From Tubiluchus corallicola (lineage: Eukaryota; Priapulida; Priapulimorpha; Priapulimorphida; Tubiluchidae), in the NCBI GenBank assembly GCA_030141605.1, contig JAQGDQ010000041.1, positions 1-64,000 of the forward strand: DNA of 64,000 nucleotides. Direction: 5' to 3'. Below are positions 11,501-21,526 of the stretch, piece by piece. A program made the translations under genes and the position numbers. Within the stretch, counting starts at the first letter, position 1. Every line of letters begins with the position of its first letter. A model generated the notes under the pieces. It saw only the letters and a list, made by a program, of their open reading frames with translations, was not told the DNA's origin and did not search any database.

Positions 11501-13346
11501 GTTTTGTAATGTACTGTTTTCAGTGAGATCACGCAGAACATGCCATGTACAGTTGCACAACTTTTAGCAAAACACAATGGTTAAGCGTAAGAAGAAGGGC
11601 ACTATTAAATTTTCACCAGTGGTACAGTTCGCCACCAGTACAATTCGCCAGTGGTACGGTTTGCCACTAGTACATTTCAGCAGTAAAATTACTCTACTAT
11701 GTCAATACCATAAACAACCATTATCCATAAATTGTTTTTGTTCACCAGTGGTACGGTTCACCACTAGTGTGGTTAGCCAGTAGTACGATTCGTCACCAAT
11801 ACAGTTTATTGAAAAAAAATCTCTATTATGTTTTTACCTTATTACTTTTAACAAAATATTTCAGTTTGCCAGTGGTATATTTCACCAAAAAGATTTTTTT
11901 ACTGTGTTAATAATGTAAACAAATTGCTTTTTGTTCGTCAGTCTTACTGGGCGCCACTGGCTGGCACAGTGCGACACTAATACAGTTCGACAGTGTAATT
12001 TCTCTGTTATGTCACATTATTATGTTGAGGACATCCATTACTATCCATTTTGTGCGGTGTTGGTGGCGCCTACACTGCTCGTACGTTTGAAATCGCATCA
12101 ATCAAGTTATATTTCTGCGGGGCCGGTTCTGCCACTAGGCAGTTGCCTAGGGCGCCACATTTTTTTGGATGGGGGCCGCGGCAAATTCTGAAAGTATTTT
12201 TTAAATTTTTAAATTTAGCTTAAGTTATAACATCAGGTGAAAATTCTTAAGTGTACTATACTTTAATTAAATGAAACGAACCACTTGCGTTATTTTTCTG
12301 TCAAACGTACAATGCATCGACAATAACATGGAGGTGTCTTTCGGGTCTTGCAGGAAAACACTCTTAACTTACTTTTGCTTTACCTAGCTTCCCAAGAAAA
12401 CATCATTTTATACAGATATTACTCATTACACTTCTTTTGCCCACAGTTTATATTGTATGCATCAGAGCAGCATACTTACGACTCCTTTCGATAATAAGAT
12501 AATAAGAAAAAGTTCCTTGCAATAGCATTTACTTAATTATGACAAATAAGCTTAGAAGAATCGAACTCTAATACAAGAAACGAAAAGTAAAAAGTCTGGC
12601 GGACGTTGGACAGCAAAAAATTTGCTAATGAACTATTGGCAACTAGATCACAGTTGCGGTAGTGAAGAAAATAAGACTAGTGAAATGGATATACGTGAAA
12701 AGAGAAGTTAGGATTTCAAATATCGTCTGACGAAAAGGCTGAGGGAAGTTCTTGTCAAGAATGTGACACGAAGGCGGTACCGTACAGGGGGGGGGGTTGT
12801 TGTGCACTAAAGATACTTTTGCGTAGAGCGTAAAAACTACGTAGAGCCAGCCAGTCTTTCTTTGACTTAGTAACTGTAATTTCTATATTGTGATATTTAC
12901 AAATTTAAGCTAAATCAATTTTCTTTAAACTGTTTAAAGGACTAAAGACTAAAGAATACTATTTACTAGTAACTATATTAATTCGTTATAATGAACATTA
13001 TATTAATGTCGAAATAATGTTCTAAAGAGCAGAAAAAAGTTTTTGATTTGTAAATTCAAATGCCCCGTGCATAAATTAGGTCAAAATTTTTAACTAGCAT
13101 TCAATATACTTTCATTTGAAAAAATTCTTTGGTCTCGACATTTTTATGCACTATTTTGCTCAAATATTCAACGACAGCAAAAACCGAAACCACATGGCTT
13201 CATATAGACAAAACTTACTAGCCGTTTTACAAGTTACAGCGTTAGAAAATTTGATACTTTTACATAGAAACAAAGCCTATAACATCAACATACGCACATT
13301 CACACGTGCACACACGCGCACACACGCATGCACGCACGCACACACG

Positions 13347-13397
<51 letters not shown>

Positions 13398-14857
13398 GGG
13401 CTTTCGTAAATTTAGGTCAATATTAAATGTAACGTAATGGGACGATTGCAAGATAAACTTGTTAACAGCATAAACTATCCCATAATCTATGAAAAGCACT
13501 GACTACAAAATTAGCAAACAAAATTCTCTGACCAGCAATTCAGCCTGTCAAATTTCATCTATAAAAACGTATACGATAATTATCCTAAGCGATGCCGGTG
13601 ATAAAGTTTGCGTGAAATAAAATTTGCCACCAGCTTTTATATCTATTAAGTATAAAAGTTAATTTATTGGGGGGGGGGGCTTTAAAACTAGACGATAAAT
13701 AAGACGAAGCGCATATAGAGTCATTTCTGCCGAAATAATCTGCTGCCTATTATAATCATAACATAGCACAAAAATTCACTTGCATGCCAAAAACAATTTA
13801 TAGATAAGGTATAAACAAAGTAAGAAACTTTTAATGGCGAATTGTACTAGTGGCGAACTGTACTACTGTTGAACCGTTCAACTGGCGAACTGCGCTAGTG
13901 GTGAACCGTACCACAGGCAAACTGGACCAGTGGCGAACCGTGCACTGGCGAAGTGTGCACTGGCGAGATGATGTACAATCATTCTGACATAATACTGTAA
14001 ACAAATAAATAAACTTTCCTTCACTGTAAACGGCTGAAAAACCACTACGACCATTAGCACTAGCAGATGTAAACTCGATCTGTACTGGTAGAGTCAAGGT
14101 TAAAGGATCAGGTTGGGTTTGCCATTCTGAATTCAGTTGTAAAGGCATGCCATTGTAAATCCTTACGAAGTCACAGCATGCTGTAACAAAAATCAGCATT
14201 AAAAAGTAATACAAATAAAGTAATAAAAATAATAATTATAGCAGGAACTGTCAAATTGTGTTTGTTGTATTTTTTATATTCTCTTTGTCATGTGGCTGTA
14301 CATAATATTGTTCGATATCTAGCCAATTCAGTTTTTGTTCTTTGTTTAATGATGACCATCCAGTACTGGACATCGAATCCAACAAAGGTTTTTGTTCCCA
14401 AAATACGGAAACAGAGTCTTTGTTCATCAACTATTGTTCGTGGATTGATTAATTGTATTGAAAGAATTCCTGTAGCTTTTTCCAGAATTTCAAGTCGTCG
14501 GAAGATGCAGACTTTGTTGACACTTGTTTTAGCGATTTTAGAAGGTTTCGTCAGTAGAAATCACTTATACTATAGCTTTAGCGTAAACAAAATTTTACAA
14601 ATAATAATCAATTAGTGATCATAGATGAATTAGATTTTTTAATTTCGTTCAGCTCGACTTGTTGTAATAGCATTAATTACTGCAGTAATGCAACGTACAA
14701 TTTATGTCGAATGTTTCAAATATCAGGACAATTTCATTTGTTGCAGGTGCGTCAATATTGTAATAACACTCCATATTGTCCTCATACGAGGCAGGATAAT
14801 GTGGTGAAGTAAACAGTCCATCCATTGTGTTATAAGTGCCTATGCCAGTACATCCAC
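1750..14857 (-). CDS. partial CUB–EGF extracellular protein gene (exons spliced)
   Basis: One minus-strand gene is inferred from collinear exons that all join in phase 1: CUB (14699–14857 + 14025–14180), CUB (10790–10936 + 8892–9077), a four-cysteine EGF-like exon (5597–5689), then cbEGF exons at 3773–3898, 3409–3534, 3177–3302, 2718–2843, 2486–2611, 2254–2379 and a truncated one at 1750–1855. Such proteins are secreted or membrane-bound, with calcium-rigidified EGF rods and ligand-binding CUB modules. I found no signal-peptide exon upstream to about 20 kb and no stop or membrane anchor before the palindrome junction, so both ends are missing. Splicing the blocks into one transcript is inference from strand, order and phase. 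I cannot assign it to a named family (tolloid-, cubilin- or fibrillin-like proteins share these modules). Confidence 0.7.
2254..3534 (-). CDS. tandem array of five intact cbEGF exons
   Basis: Exons at 3409–3534, 3177–3302, 2718–2843, 2486–2611 and 2254–2379 are each exactly 126 bp, are flanked by AG and GT on the minus strand and are phase 1 at both ends, so any number can be skipped or added in frame. Each encodes one 42-residue domain opening D-[IK]-D-E-C, with six cysteines. Each contains C-x-N-x4-F-x-C-x-C, the calcium-binding EGF consensus with a potential beta-hydroxylated Asn. Three of the introns are the same length (106 bp: 2380–2485, 2612–2717, 3303–3408) and nearly the same sequence, so the array grew by duplication of exon-plus-intron units. 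DKDEC and DIDEC versions alternate in part. Confidence 0.88.
3773..3898 (-). CDS. first cbEGF exon of the array, splice acceptor altered
   Basis: Same 126-bp unit as its neighbours, with six cysteines and a good donor (gtaagc). Two key changes are visible. The base that forms the acceptor AG in the siblings (aatcag) is A here (aatcaa), so the canonical acceptor is absent. The Asn of the hydroxylation/calcium motif is Ile (CQIIDGSF in place of CQNTDGSF). The N-terminal residues become N-D-E-C without the leading D-I. The exon may be skipped, which would keep the frame since the unit is phase 1/1. It may instead use a cryptic acceptor, or be decaying. Confidence 0.6.
   Translation of the reverse strand: MMMNAQPAYTTVMESMGIVRLLMVALLVNVSKITLEMELCV
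4473..6223 (-). repeat. right arm of giant palindrome
   Basis: This is the inverted partner of 1–1750. It is collinear with the minus-strand CUB/EGF gene: the four-cysteine EGF-like exon at 5597–5689 is correctly placed between the CUB exons to the right and the cbEGF array to the left. The right arm is therefore probably the original locus and the left arm the copy. Most of its 1.75 kb is intronic and has no other recognisable gene. Confidence 0.95.
5597..5689 (-). CDS. four-cysteine EGF-like exon
   Basis: A 93-bp exon with acceptor tttacag and donor gtaagc, phase 1 at both ends. It encodes about 31 residues starting DNADECALGLDNC and ending SYFCIEPG. The first four EGF cysteines and the D-x-D/N-E-C calcium signature are present. 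The fifth cysteine expected two residues after SYFC is replaced (Ile), and the sixth is not in this exon. It is either a degenerate domain or one completed elsewhere. It lies between the CUB exons and the cbEGF array and falls wholly inside the palindrome's right arm. Confidence 0.7.
6284..6370 (+). repeat. SINE-like repeat copy outside the palindrome
   Basis: Diverged homologue of 61–145. Relative to the right-arm copy at 6079–6163 it is in inverted orientation about 120 bp away. An inverted pair therefore lies at the outer end of the right arm. Confidence 0.5.
7321..7692 (+). other. unidentified coding-like open frame in intron
   Basis: A frame open for 123 codons to a TAA at 7690–7692, preceded by a plausible acceptor (ggccttttcag, ending 7347). 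The predicted peptide has a cysteine-spaced start (NCYSDTCVDFVKLECSKTF) and a basic stretch (KRQQNRKRK) and is less low-complexity than surrounding frames. The first ATG in frame is at 7468. I recognise no family and no partner exon. It could be an unrelated plus-strand exon, a decayed gene, a transposon fragment or chance. The opposite strand also has an 89-codon frame here, which weakens the case. Confidence 0.25.
8377..8531 (+). repeat. TAC/CTG trinucleotide microsatellite
   Basis: An interrupted ctg/cta/tac start resolves into a pure cta repeat of about 30 units. A smaller related tract lies at 8692–8757. Long poly-Tyr and poly-Leu frames here are products of the repeat. Confidence 0.97.
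8892..10936 (-). CDS. second CUB domain, two exons
   Basis: Exon 10790–10936 (147 bp; acceptor gaagcag, donor gtaaaa) encodes D-C-G-G-F-T...SPNYPSEY...LECYY, the N-terminal half of a CUB fold with its first disulfide pair. Exon 8892–9077 (186 bp; acceptor ttgcag, donor gtcagt) supplies YDYLSVFKG...ERGYSAEYT, the C-terminal half. The junction is phase 1 and reads FVIEG-KYDYL. The third CUB cysteine, normally just before YDYL, is Lys here and the fourth is also missing, so the second disulfide is absent. The 1.7 kb intron is filled by two retrotransposon remnants. Confidence 0.85.
9384..9860 (+). mobile_element. 3' end of non-LTR retrotransposon (plus strand)
   Basis: Plus-strand translation around 9420–9520 gives a degraded form of the conserved C-terminus of CR1/L2/Rex-type reverse transcriptases: RGHC near the start, then SFGNRIVKMWNLL, matching the familiar F-x-N-R-V-V-x-x-W-N-x-L-P signature. 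Stops interrupt it. It continues to an AT-rich tail with aataaaagt near 9825. It is a 5'-truncated dead copy inside the CUB intron and converges tail-to-tail with the next element. Confidence 0.65.
9861..10545 (-). mobile_element. 3' end of non-LTR retrotransposon (minus strand)
   Basis: Minus-strand translation from about 10540 reads YGRPIKEYCSYAWSPS, then ENVQRYFTRRVF, LKLLGLESL, LVMCYNIIH, and finally FANFFSNRVVPIWNSLPS near 10115. This is the well-known end of the reverse transcriptase ORF of CR1/L2-like LINEs. One in-frame stop follows LESLRIA. The copy is 5'-truncated, with about 200–250 bp of 3' UTR. It sits in the intron that splits the second CUB domain. Confidence 0.8.
11610..12000 (+). 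repeat. degenerate minisatellite of gccagtggtac units
   Basis: Clusters of short self-complementary units such as gccagtggtacggtt and gccactagtac occur at 11612–11680, 11740–11790, 11865–11885 and 11938–11990. Related units appear inverted at 13835–13970. Confidence 0.75.
13296..13393 (+). repeat. (CA)n microsatellite
   Basis: Mixed CACG/CATG units resolve into a pure CA run of about 45 bases. The frames through it on both strands are artefacts. Confidence 0.98.
13835..13970 (-). repeat. inverted block of the gccagtggtac minisatellite
   Basis: Units such as actagtggcgaactgtac, tggcgaaccgt and tggtgaaccgtacc are reverse complements of those at 11610–12000. The two blocks could be subterminal repeats of one 2.4 kb element or independent expansions. 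No transposase frame lies between them. Confidence 0.7.
14025..14857 (-). CDS. first CUB domain, two exons
   Basis: Exon 14699–14857 (159 bp; acceptor ttaatag, donor gtacgt) begins Gly-Gly-Cys-Thr-Gly and contains TSPHYPASY and MECYY, the CUB N-terminal half. Exon 14025–14180 (156 bp; acceptor gttacag, donor gtgaag) continues CCDFVRIYNG and ends GRSGFSAVY, the C-terminal half. Both junctions are phase 1, and the 3' end joins the next CUB as Y-S-D-C-G-G. The first exon needs a phase-1 exon upstream, presumably encoding a signal peptide, which I could not find between 14858 and 20.4 kb. Confidence 0.85.
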
Positions 14858-16599
14858 CTATTAAAAATAAGCAAGTGACATTTTTTTTCAAATTATTGTT
14901 CCGGCTCCCTTAACCTGCCACATTGTAACAGACTTCACTCTCTGGCATTTCGAAGTCAAATTGCAGTTTTGTTGCACTGGAATAAAGGTCAAATGGCTCA
15001 GGAAAATGATACAAATGGAAAAGTAGAAGAAATGGCACATAACGTTATTTTGTTGCAGTTGGTTTCTAGAATACGCTCAGTAGGAAGCCGGTCTCGGTCA
15101 AGGTCCTTAAACTCTTAAACATGTTCGGCTGATTCTTTTGATGAAAAAACACAAAACAAAGATAAACAAGCAAACATACAAAAATATATCTGTATATATA
15201 AGTATTATACAGAGTATCAAAGACTCAAAATATTTTGCTCATTAAATAGAATTAGAATCAATCATGTACGAGCATTGTACATAGTGTTTGCCTACATTTT
15301 TAACCATTTGTGGCGATGGTAATAGACTGAGAGATATAGGCAAATACACACTAAGGCGGCTTATAAAGCTATATGCACGCGTAAGCGAAGGTTATAGACA
15401 GTGTACACAGGTTTTCCTCTTCAGAAAGAGCTATGACCATCCCTCTGAATGGCTCATGAAGTGCTTCGTGAACGTTTTTTGTACGTGGTGTTCGCCCATT
15501 TTCACCCCTTCCCCCTATATAGGAATCTGCATCAAAATGCATTTTGCTTGCTCCTTACCTACCTTTTCAACACAGTTTCGTGGAAATCTGTTACGAAGTT
15601 TTTGCGTAATACGCTTACTGCTATATATATAACAGATAAAAAACAACCAATCAAACAAACAAAAGTGGTGGAGATAACTTCCTTGTCAGAAGCAAAAATA
15701 ATTTAAATAATTATCCCACATTTTTCCTATTTTTCCATTTGTGCCCTTTCCCCCCCCCCCCTTGCCATTGTTACGTTACCTTTTACTTTTGCGTTACCTG
15801 TGCTATTAACGTACACCGCTGCACTGCATTTAAAATACCAAAGTAACTGTGGTATTTCTATTTGCCAAATAAATATTTAAAGTATAAGCATTAACATAAC
15901 AAGCTTTCAGTTCACTGACTCATCCTCACCCAACTTCTCAGGTAAGTGAGAATCTGTTGAAAAATTTATTTAATTATCTATATAATTTTATGCAGGCCTA
16001 ATTTAATTAAATTTAATGTATTGAATTTTAACAGATTGATTCCATTAAATGTGATTTATTTTAAGTTACTTCATTTCACTCAGCTGCGCTTCACTTGACT
16101 TAATTTAATTAATTCAAATGTATTTTTATGCAATGCAATAAAATTCAGTTTAGGTCGTATTAACTTACTTCAACTCACTTAAATCGATTTAATATAGACT
16201 TTCTTTTTTACACTTATTTGGTTTAATCAAATTTATTATTTTGCTACTCTTTCCTCTCTCCGTCTCCCACTCTTCTTCCCCTCATCACACTCTCTCTCTC
16301 TTTCTCTCGTTGCTTCGTCCTCCTTTCTCCTTCTTTTCAAATCTCTCGTTCTCTCACATCCGTCTATTCTCTAAAAACATTTTATTCACAAATTCATTAT
16401 ACATACCGAAGCACTGCAATACGTTTTCTGTTAAGATGACCCCTGCGATCACCAGGTAAACACCAAGCATTTTTCGCTCTCTTCAATTCGAATCATGTAT
16501 TTCATCTAGTCTTAGGTCATACCATTTTAACCCATAATTACAATCTGAACGTACCTAAGCTAGTTGCATTTCCGACGTGAACTTCATCACATATTACAA

Positions 16600-16790
16600 T
16601 TAGTAACCATGCAACTGCAAAGTACTCTTAAATGCAATAGCTAATAATAAAAGAGTTTTCAATATGTTTAATATAACGCCTGCACGGAACTACATTAGCA
16701 ACCATGGAACTGCAAAGTACTCTTAAATGCAATAGCTAATAAAAGAGTTTTCAATATGGTCAATATAACGCCTGCACGGAACTACATTTA
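16600..16790 (+). repeat. 95-bp tandem duplication
   Basis: Two adjacent copies, 16600–16694 and 16695–16790, share accatg, gcaaagtactcttaaatgc, agagttttcaatatg and cgcctgcacggaactacatt with only a few substitutions and a small indel. This is a recent simple duplication with no coding content. Confidence 0.9.
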
Positions 16791-17476
16791 TTATTGCATT
16801 GTATTGCAATTTCCGGTAGGTACCTGCAATGCAGTTGTTATTATCACATAATAAAGGTACTACATTGTATTATAGATTCTGGATAAGCATCAGTGATGCA
16901 GTTCTTATTAATCACATAGAAAAGGTATACGTGATAGCTAACAATCACGTGGAACAGGCTAAAGCATTAGATCTCCGCACGTACTCAACAGTAACGATAG
17001 TTGATCAGGAGAGCTCCCCACTTTTTCATATAATTTTTAATCACTCCTGCAAAATACTTTTCTCGCTGTTAAATTTTTTATCGAATAATTATATCATTTT
17101 ATTGATATGTAAAATTGATATCATCAAAAATGATTTTTATGTCCCTTTCAGTATTTTTAATTCTCAATGCAAAAAATATTAATTATTATACGCCAAGCAA
17201 CGCCAGTTAGCGACAATTTTAACTACATTGAGCTTGTTTAGTTTGTTTATTTATTTATTTGTTAAATATGTTGGTGACGTGATGAATGAGCAAGTAATAA
17301 GGGAATAAATAAATTCTTAGACAATACACAGATAAAGTTAATGTAAATAAATAAAATATGATTCTATGAATGAATAAACGAATAAACGATTGAAATGATC
17401 AAACAAATAAAAGATGTATAAACTGATAGTTAAGTAAATAAATAATACAAAGAAATAGACAAACGAAAACACTGCT

Positions 17477-17492
17477 GATGACAATAATAATA

Positions 17493-17548
<56 letters not shown>

Positions 17549-17598
17549 AATAATAATAATAATAATAATACACAAACAAACACACCCTCCCTGACACA

Positions 17599-17669
<71 letters not shown>
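17477..17669 (+). repeat. compound microsatellite (GAT)n(AAT)n(CGCA)n(CA)n
   Basis: Pure runs of gat, then aat, a 20-bp spacer, then cgca and ca. Three overlapping minus-strand frames here encode only homopolymer runs. Confidence 0.98.
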
Positions 17670-17671
<2 letters not shown>

Positions 17672-20486
17672 ATCTCATGTAAACTAAACTTGGTTCATAT
17701 ACACTCTTTCGTTGGAGAATGGTGTTGAGATGTTGACTAGTGATTTTTTATGATTTTCTGTGTTGAATATCAAACTATCCTTTCTTCTGTTCAGCTTACA
17801 GAACTTTCAGAATAGAGCCAGAATATTTTATATGTGGCATGATGGAGCTTAACAGGTTTCCAATTTGGGTTTCTGCAAATACAATAAGTCCTCACTTAAC
17901 AATGCTAATGCATGTTAACAAAGCTATACCTACCACAGAAAGTTATGCGAATGTAAGGAAATGGGTTCTTGGAACAAAACTTATGAATAGCTGAAATATT
18001 TTATTATGTTCCACTTCTTAAACTTTCTGCGCTTGCCTTAATTTTTTAACTTGTTTGAATCATGTTTACAGCAGATTTTCATTCATTAAGAAGACTTTTA
18101 TGACACTGAATCATCTTGAAATGTTTTTTTTATGTGTACTAAACTAAGTAGCAGAAAAATGTTTTTCAGTGTTGTTTCTCCAACTGTAAAAGTGCAGCGT
18201 AAATGACTTAGCAGTGTCACTGCAACTATTAATCCTACACGGACACTTTGCATGTAACTTAGTGATGCATGCAGACATGCACACTGGCCCTGCCATCTGC
18301 CTTTGAATTAATATGAAAATGTCTGCACAGTTACTTATAGGAGTTCTGACTTCTTTATAAAATGTCTATGTAAAAGTAAACTTTCAGTTCTTGATATAAG
18401 ACCTTGGATGGGAAATATGTGTCGTTAAGAAAAAAGATTGTAAAAGTTCCTAGTCAATAAGAAGAGTCAAGCCATTCTTAGGCGACGACTTATTGGTAAC
18501 CTTAAGTTTGTCCAGGAGTGCAGTACAGCTGGATCTAACAAACAAAAAGCAAAAATAAACAAGCAGGGAATTTGCTTATTTACTGTACAGTTTTTAAATA
18601 ATCTTTCTCTAGACTTCTACCTTTCTCTAGATTTTTTCAGGATAATATTAAAGTGCCATCAGGTGACTACATTTTGAAACAGTTATCAATAAATGAATAA
18701 CTGTGCAATGTGCATACTGGCAAAATTAGTCATGTTAAACCATATTTTATGTTAATATTTGGCATGTAGGTAGGCCCTGGCATTTAGATTGTGACTACTA
18801 AAGCAAATTTAATTAAGTTTTCTCCCTAACAACCCATGGTTTCTAAGCAAACAAGTACGTTACCCTTTACATTGAATGTATATAAGTGTATGTCAAAGTG
18901 TATTCATGCTTTTCTAACTAACGTGTACGACTATGCGTACATGCGAGTCTATTATTGCTAGTGCTTGACTGAGTGCTTGGGCATTTTAACAAATGAAGTG
19001 AGCAAAACCCAAACTACTTTGACAAACATCAAACTAGTAGCACTTTATGTTCCTCTGCAACATAAACTATATGAAAATTGTTTGTAGTGTATTAAAAACA
19101 TATATTACTATTACCATAAACATACTGGTTCTGCTTCATTAGACTACAGCGACAAAAACTCAAAAATTTAATAAAATGGTTCATTATTGTGGATGGGATA
19201 TGATAACTTTGCTCTTTCTTGTCTTAATGCTTATACTTTTGTAGATATTAACGAACCATTGTTTGGAAACAGGCTTAATGTGTTTTTTGTAAGTGAGAGT
19301 GGCCCTCATTATTTTTATGTTAATTCTTTTTTTCAGTGGTTTTTGGCCGTTATCATGTACATCTGAATTAATCTTAAAAAACTGCAGTCTTTACATCTGT
19401 TTAAGTGTATTTTTGCTTTTTGTAACATTTTATAGAAGTATTGCCATTTCAGAAGCAGATGCTGCTGGTAATGCAGACTAATAATCTGACTGAATATGTA
19501 ACTATATTTGTCTGTCTATTACTACCGCCAAATGATTAAAGAAATGTAGACAAACACTATGCCGCCGAATATTCGGGAGTTATTGGTTATAATTCTATTT
19601 AACGAACAAAGCATGTTGTGAATCTCTTGCCAGTCTGTATAAACCACTATAGATACGTTTTTGTATGTTTGTTTGTTTTTCTTTCTTTTACATCGTTTTT
19701 TAATAAAAAGAATCAAACGAATAAGTTTTTCCAAGCCTTTCTGTTCAATTGTTAATGTTACATTTCCTGATACAAGCGCATCAATTAATTAGTTAGTTAT
19801 TATTAATACTATTTCTGGAAAGTAGCTGACCTTGACAACTCATAGCACTTTCACTTCCCTTTCGCATCTCAATTCAATAACTACTTGTGCACGTTTCTAA
19901 TGTCGTTAAAGCTGTACAAAATTATAAATTTTAGTTAAAATAAACTATATTAGTTAATATAAACTAACTTATTTTGTTAATATAAATGATGGCAAATATA
20001 CTCAGTCACTCACTTACTTACCTATTATTTAATTATAAAGTGACTGTAAATTTTCATTGCTGTCAAAGTGACTTCATTTTATTTTAAGTGATTGCTAACA
20101 TCTATAATGTGGAACAGAGGTGTAGAAATGTGATAAACAGTATTATAATGATTGTTAAAACGTTAAATTGTAATGGTTAATTTTTAGAATGTTTGTTCAC
20201 CGCGAGAGAAAGACCCACGCTCTACCCCAACACTTCTAGCTCGGGTCTTTGTTCCTCGTACATCAATCGCACTAGTTCAGTGATGGTACAATCCAAAGAG
20301 AGTACCCATTTCAATTTTGCTTTTGCGACTTCATAATTATTGCGATTTCCTTTTATTTTCGAATTTCCTTTTTATTTTGAAACGTCCTCAAAGTAAATTA
20401 GTTTACAGCTTAATTTTGTTGCAACTCGCGATCTGCCATCTAGTTTACGAAAAAGAAACAAGGGAATTTTGACCGTTTTATCATTA

Positions 20487-20492
20487 TTTATT
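20487..20492 (-). promoter_or_regulatory. polyadenylation signal AATAAA
   Basis: The complement of tttatt, nine bases past the stop codon of the glycosyltransferase. It is the nearest canonical signal. Confidence 0.4.
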
Positions 20493-20500
20493 ATGGCCGT

Positions 20501-21526
20501 TTAAGCTATTTTATTTTGAATTTTTAAATGCGGTCTAGCATTGACTAAGGGTCCATGATTGATCACGTCCAAGACTGCTCCTCGATTGCATGTAAATCCA
20601 TCCCCATTCAAAAAGTATTGTCCAAATCTCTCTAATCTTGCTAGTTTTTTTGTTACACCAGTTACAAAGTTATTATTAATTATCATCAAAGCTGCACTTG
20701 TGGTTTTAGCTCTCACTTCATCAGATTTGTACCACTGACCACTTTGAATTACAGTTGGCGGCAACATTAGCACCTTGATGTCGCTGTAACCTACATTAAT
20801 CAGTTCAGAGAGCAGTTCTTGGTCAATATCTGTGGTCATCTGATCATTGTCTTGATGTTGCAGTTCTTCTACTTGGTCTCTCATTCGTTTAGTTTTCTCC
20901 TCCCAGAAGTCTTTTGTTCTCTTTGTAGGTTTTAGATAAAGAAAGTTCCCTGCTACTTTTCCTTCTCTGTCCCATGAAGCAATAATGTCCACATTTGAAT
21001 TGTATTTCGGTAACTCCTGTAACGGATTTTTCAACCAAAGGGCGTCAGTTTCAAACAGTAACAATGTAAAGTCACTCTGCAGCGCATTGTTGATCAGCTC
21101 AGTTCTTTTTATCATGAATTTTTCATATCCTACTCGGTTAAACTTCTGCTCAGCCATTAGCTCGTCATCAAGTTTGTACAATATGATGTTCAATTTTGGC
21201 CAGTGAAAACGCATTTTATCATACGCACGTGTATCCGTGGCAACCAAAACAATGCTGTCGAGAATACCCAATGATTCGGCGTTGCATAACCAGTTTAAGG
21301 TCAGTATAACAAATGCATCGTTAACAAGTGTAAACGTGACCACTTTTCCTTGAGCCTGCATGGTGGTGGCAATTTCGTAGAATCCCTCCCAGCCGCCATC
21401 GTCATCGTCTTCCTGGCCAACACTGTAGTTATTTCCACGAAATATTTTCAAGCTGACTAGCGACAAAAGAAATAGAGCTAGCAGAAATTTCACTACCCTG
21501 ACAACCTTCCACTGAACCCTAAACAT
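20501..21526 (-). CDS. intronless type II membrane nucleotide-diphospho-sugar transferase
   Basis: A 341-residue single-exon frame. It has a short basic N-terminus, a membrane anchor at about residues 14–29 (FLLALFLLSLVSLKIF), an acidic stem (QEDDDD, 38–43), then a lumenal catalytic domain. The domain resembles the Nucleotid_trans family (PF03407; plant RRA/XEG113-type and numerous invertebrate homologues): VTFTLVNDAFVILTLNW at 63–79, IVLVATDT near 92–99, and LLFETDALWLKNP at 156–168, where the E-T-D (159–161) stands where the family usually has D-x-D for metal and nucleotide-sugar binding. Expected site is the Golgi membrane; donor and acceptor sugars cannot be predicted. The start is the first ATG before the anchor. 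It stands alone between the CUB–EGF and ZP genes. The lack of introns may reflect retroposition or a naturally intronless family. Confidence 0.82.
   Translation of the reverse strand: MFRVQWKVVRVVKFLLALFLLSLVSLKIFRGNNYSVGQEDDDDGGWEGFYEIATTMQAQGKVVTFTLVNDAFVILTLNWLCNAESLGILDSIVLVATDTRAYDKMRFHWPKLNIILYKLDDELMAEQKFNRVGYEKFMIKRTELINNALQSDFTLLLFETDALWLKNPLQELPKYNSNVDIIASWDREGKVAGNFLYLKPTKRTKDFWEEKTKRMRDQVEELQHQDNDQMTTDIDQELLSELINVGYSDIKVLMLPPTVIQSGQWYKSDEVRAKTTSAALMIINNNFVTGVTKKLARLERFGQYFLNGDGFTCNRGAVLDVINHGPLVNARPHLKIQNKIA

Larger units (their letters stand above)
10937..14024. other. intron between CUB domains, repeat-rich
   Basis: Contains the minisatellite blocks at 11610–12000 and 13835–13970, a CA tract, and short G runs near 12786 and 13671. 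At about 12118–12175 a segment reads gccactaggcagttgcctag followed by ggcgccac, typical in style of hAT-type terminal sequence, but I see no partner terminus. No exon is supported. Confidence 0.6.
14858..20480. other. gene-poor interval with microsatellites
   Basis: No exon or RNA gene that I can support. Contents are a pyrimidine-rich stretch (about 16235–16350), a 95-bp tandem duplication (16600–16790), a compound microsatellite (17477–17669), and otherwise AT-rich single-copy-looking sequence. The missing 5' exon(s) of the CUB–EGF gene may be here but no signal-peptide exon was convincing. Confidence 0.55.

Noticed and set aside
12118-12180. hAT-style terminus (gccactaggcagttgcctag followed by ggcgcc)
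   Set aside because: No matching inverted end or target duplication found, so not called as an element.
14256-14615. 119-codon plus-strand frame in the first CUB gene's intron
   Set aside because: No recognisable motif, no partner exons, hydrophobic composition expected from AT-rich sequence.
15288-15632. 114-codon plus-strand frame
   Set aside because: Unrecognised, overlaps another equally long frame, no splice or promoter support.
17338-17678. Three overlapping minus-strand frames
   Set aside because: Pure products of GAT/AAT/CGCA/CA microsatellites in different frames.
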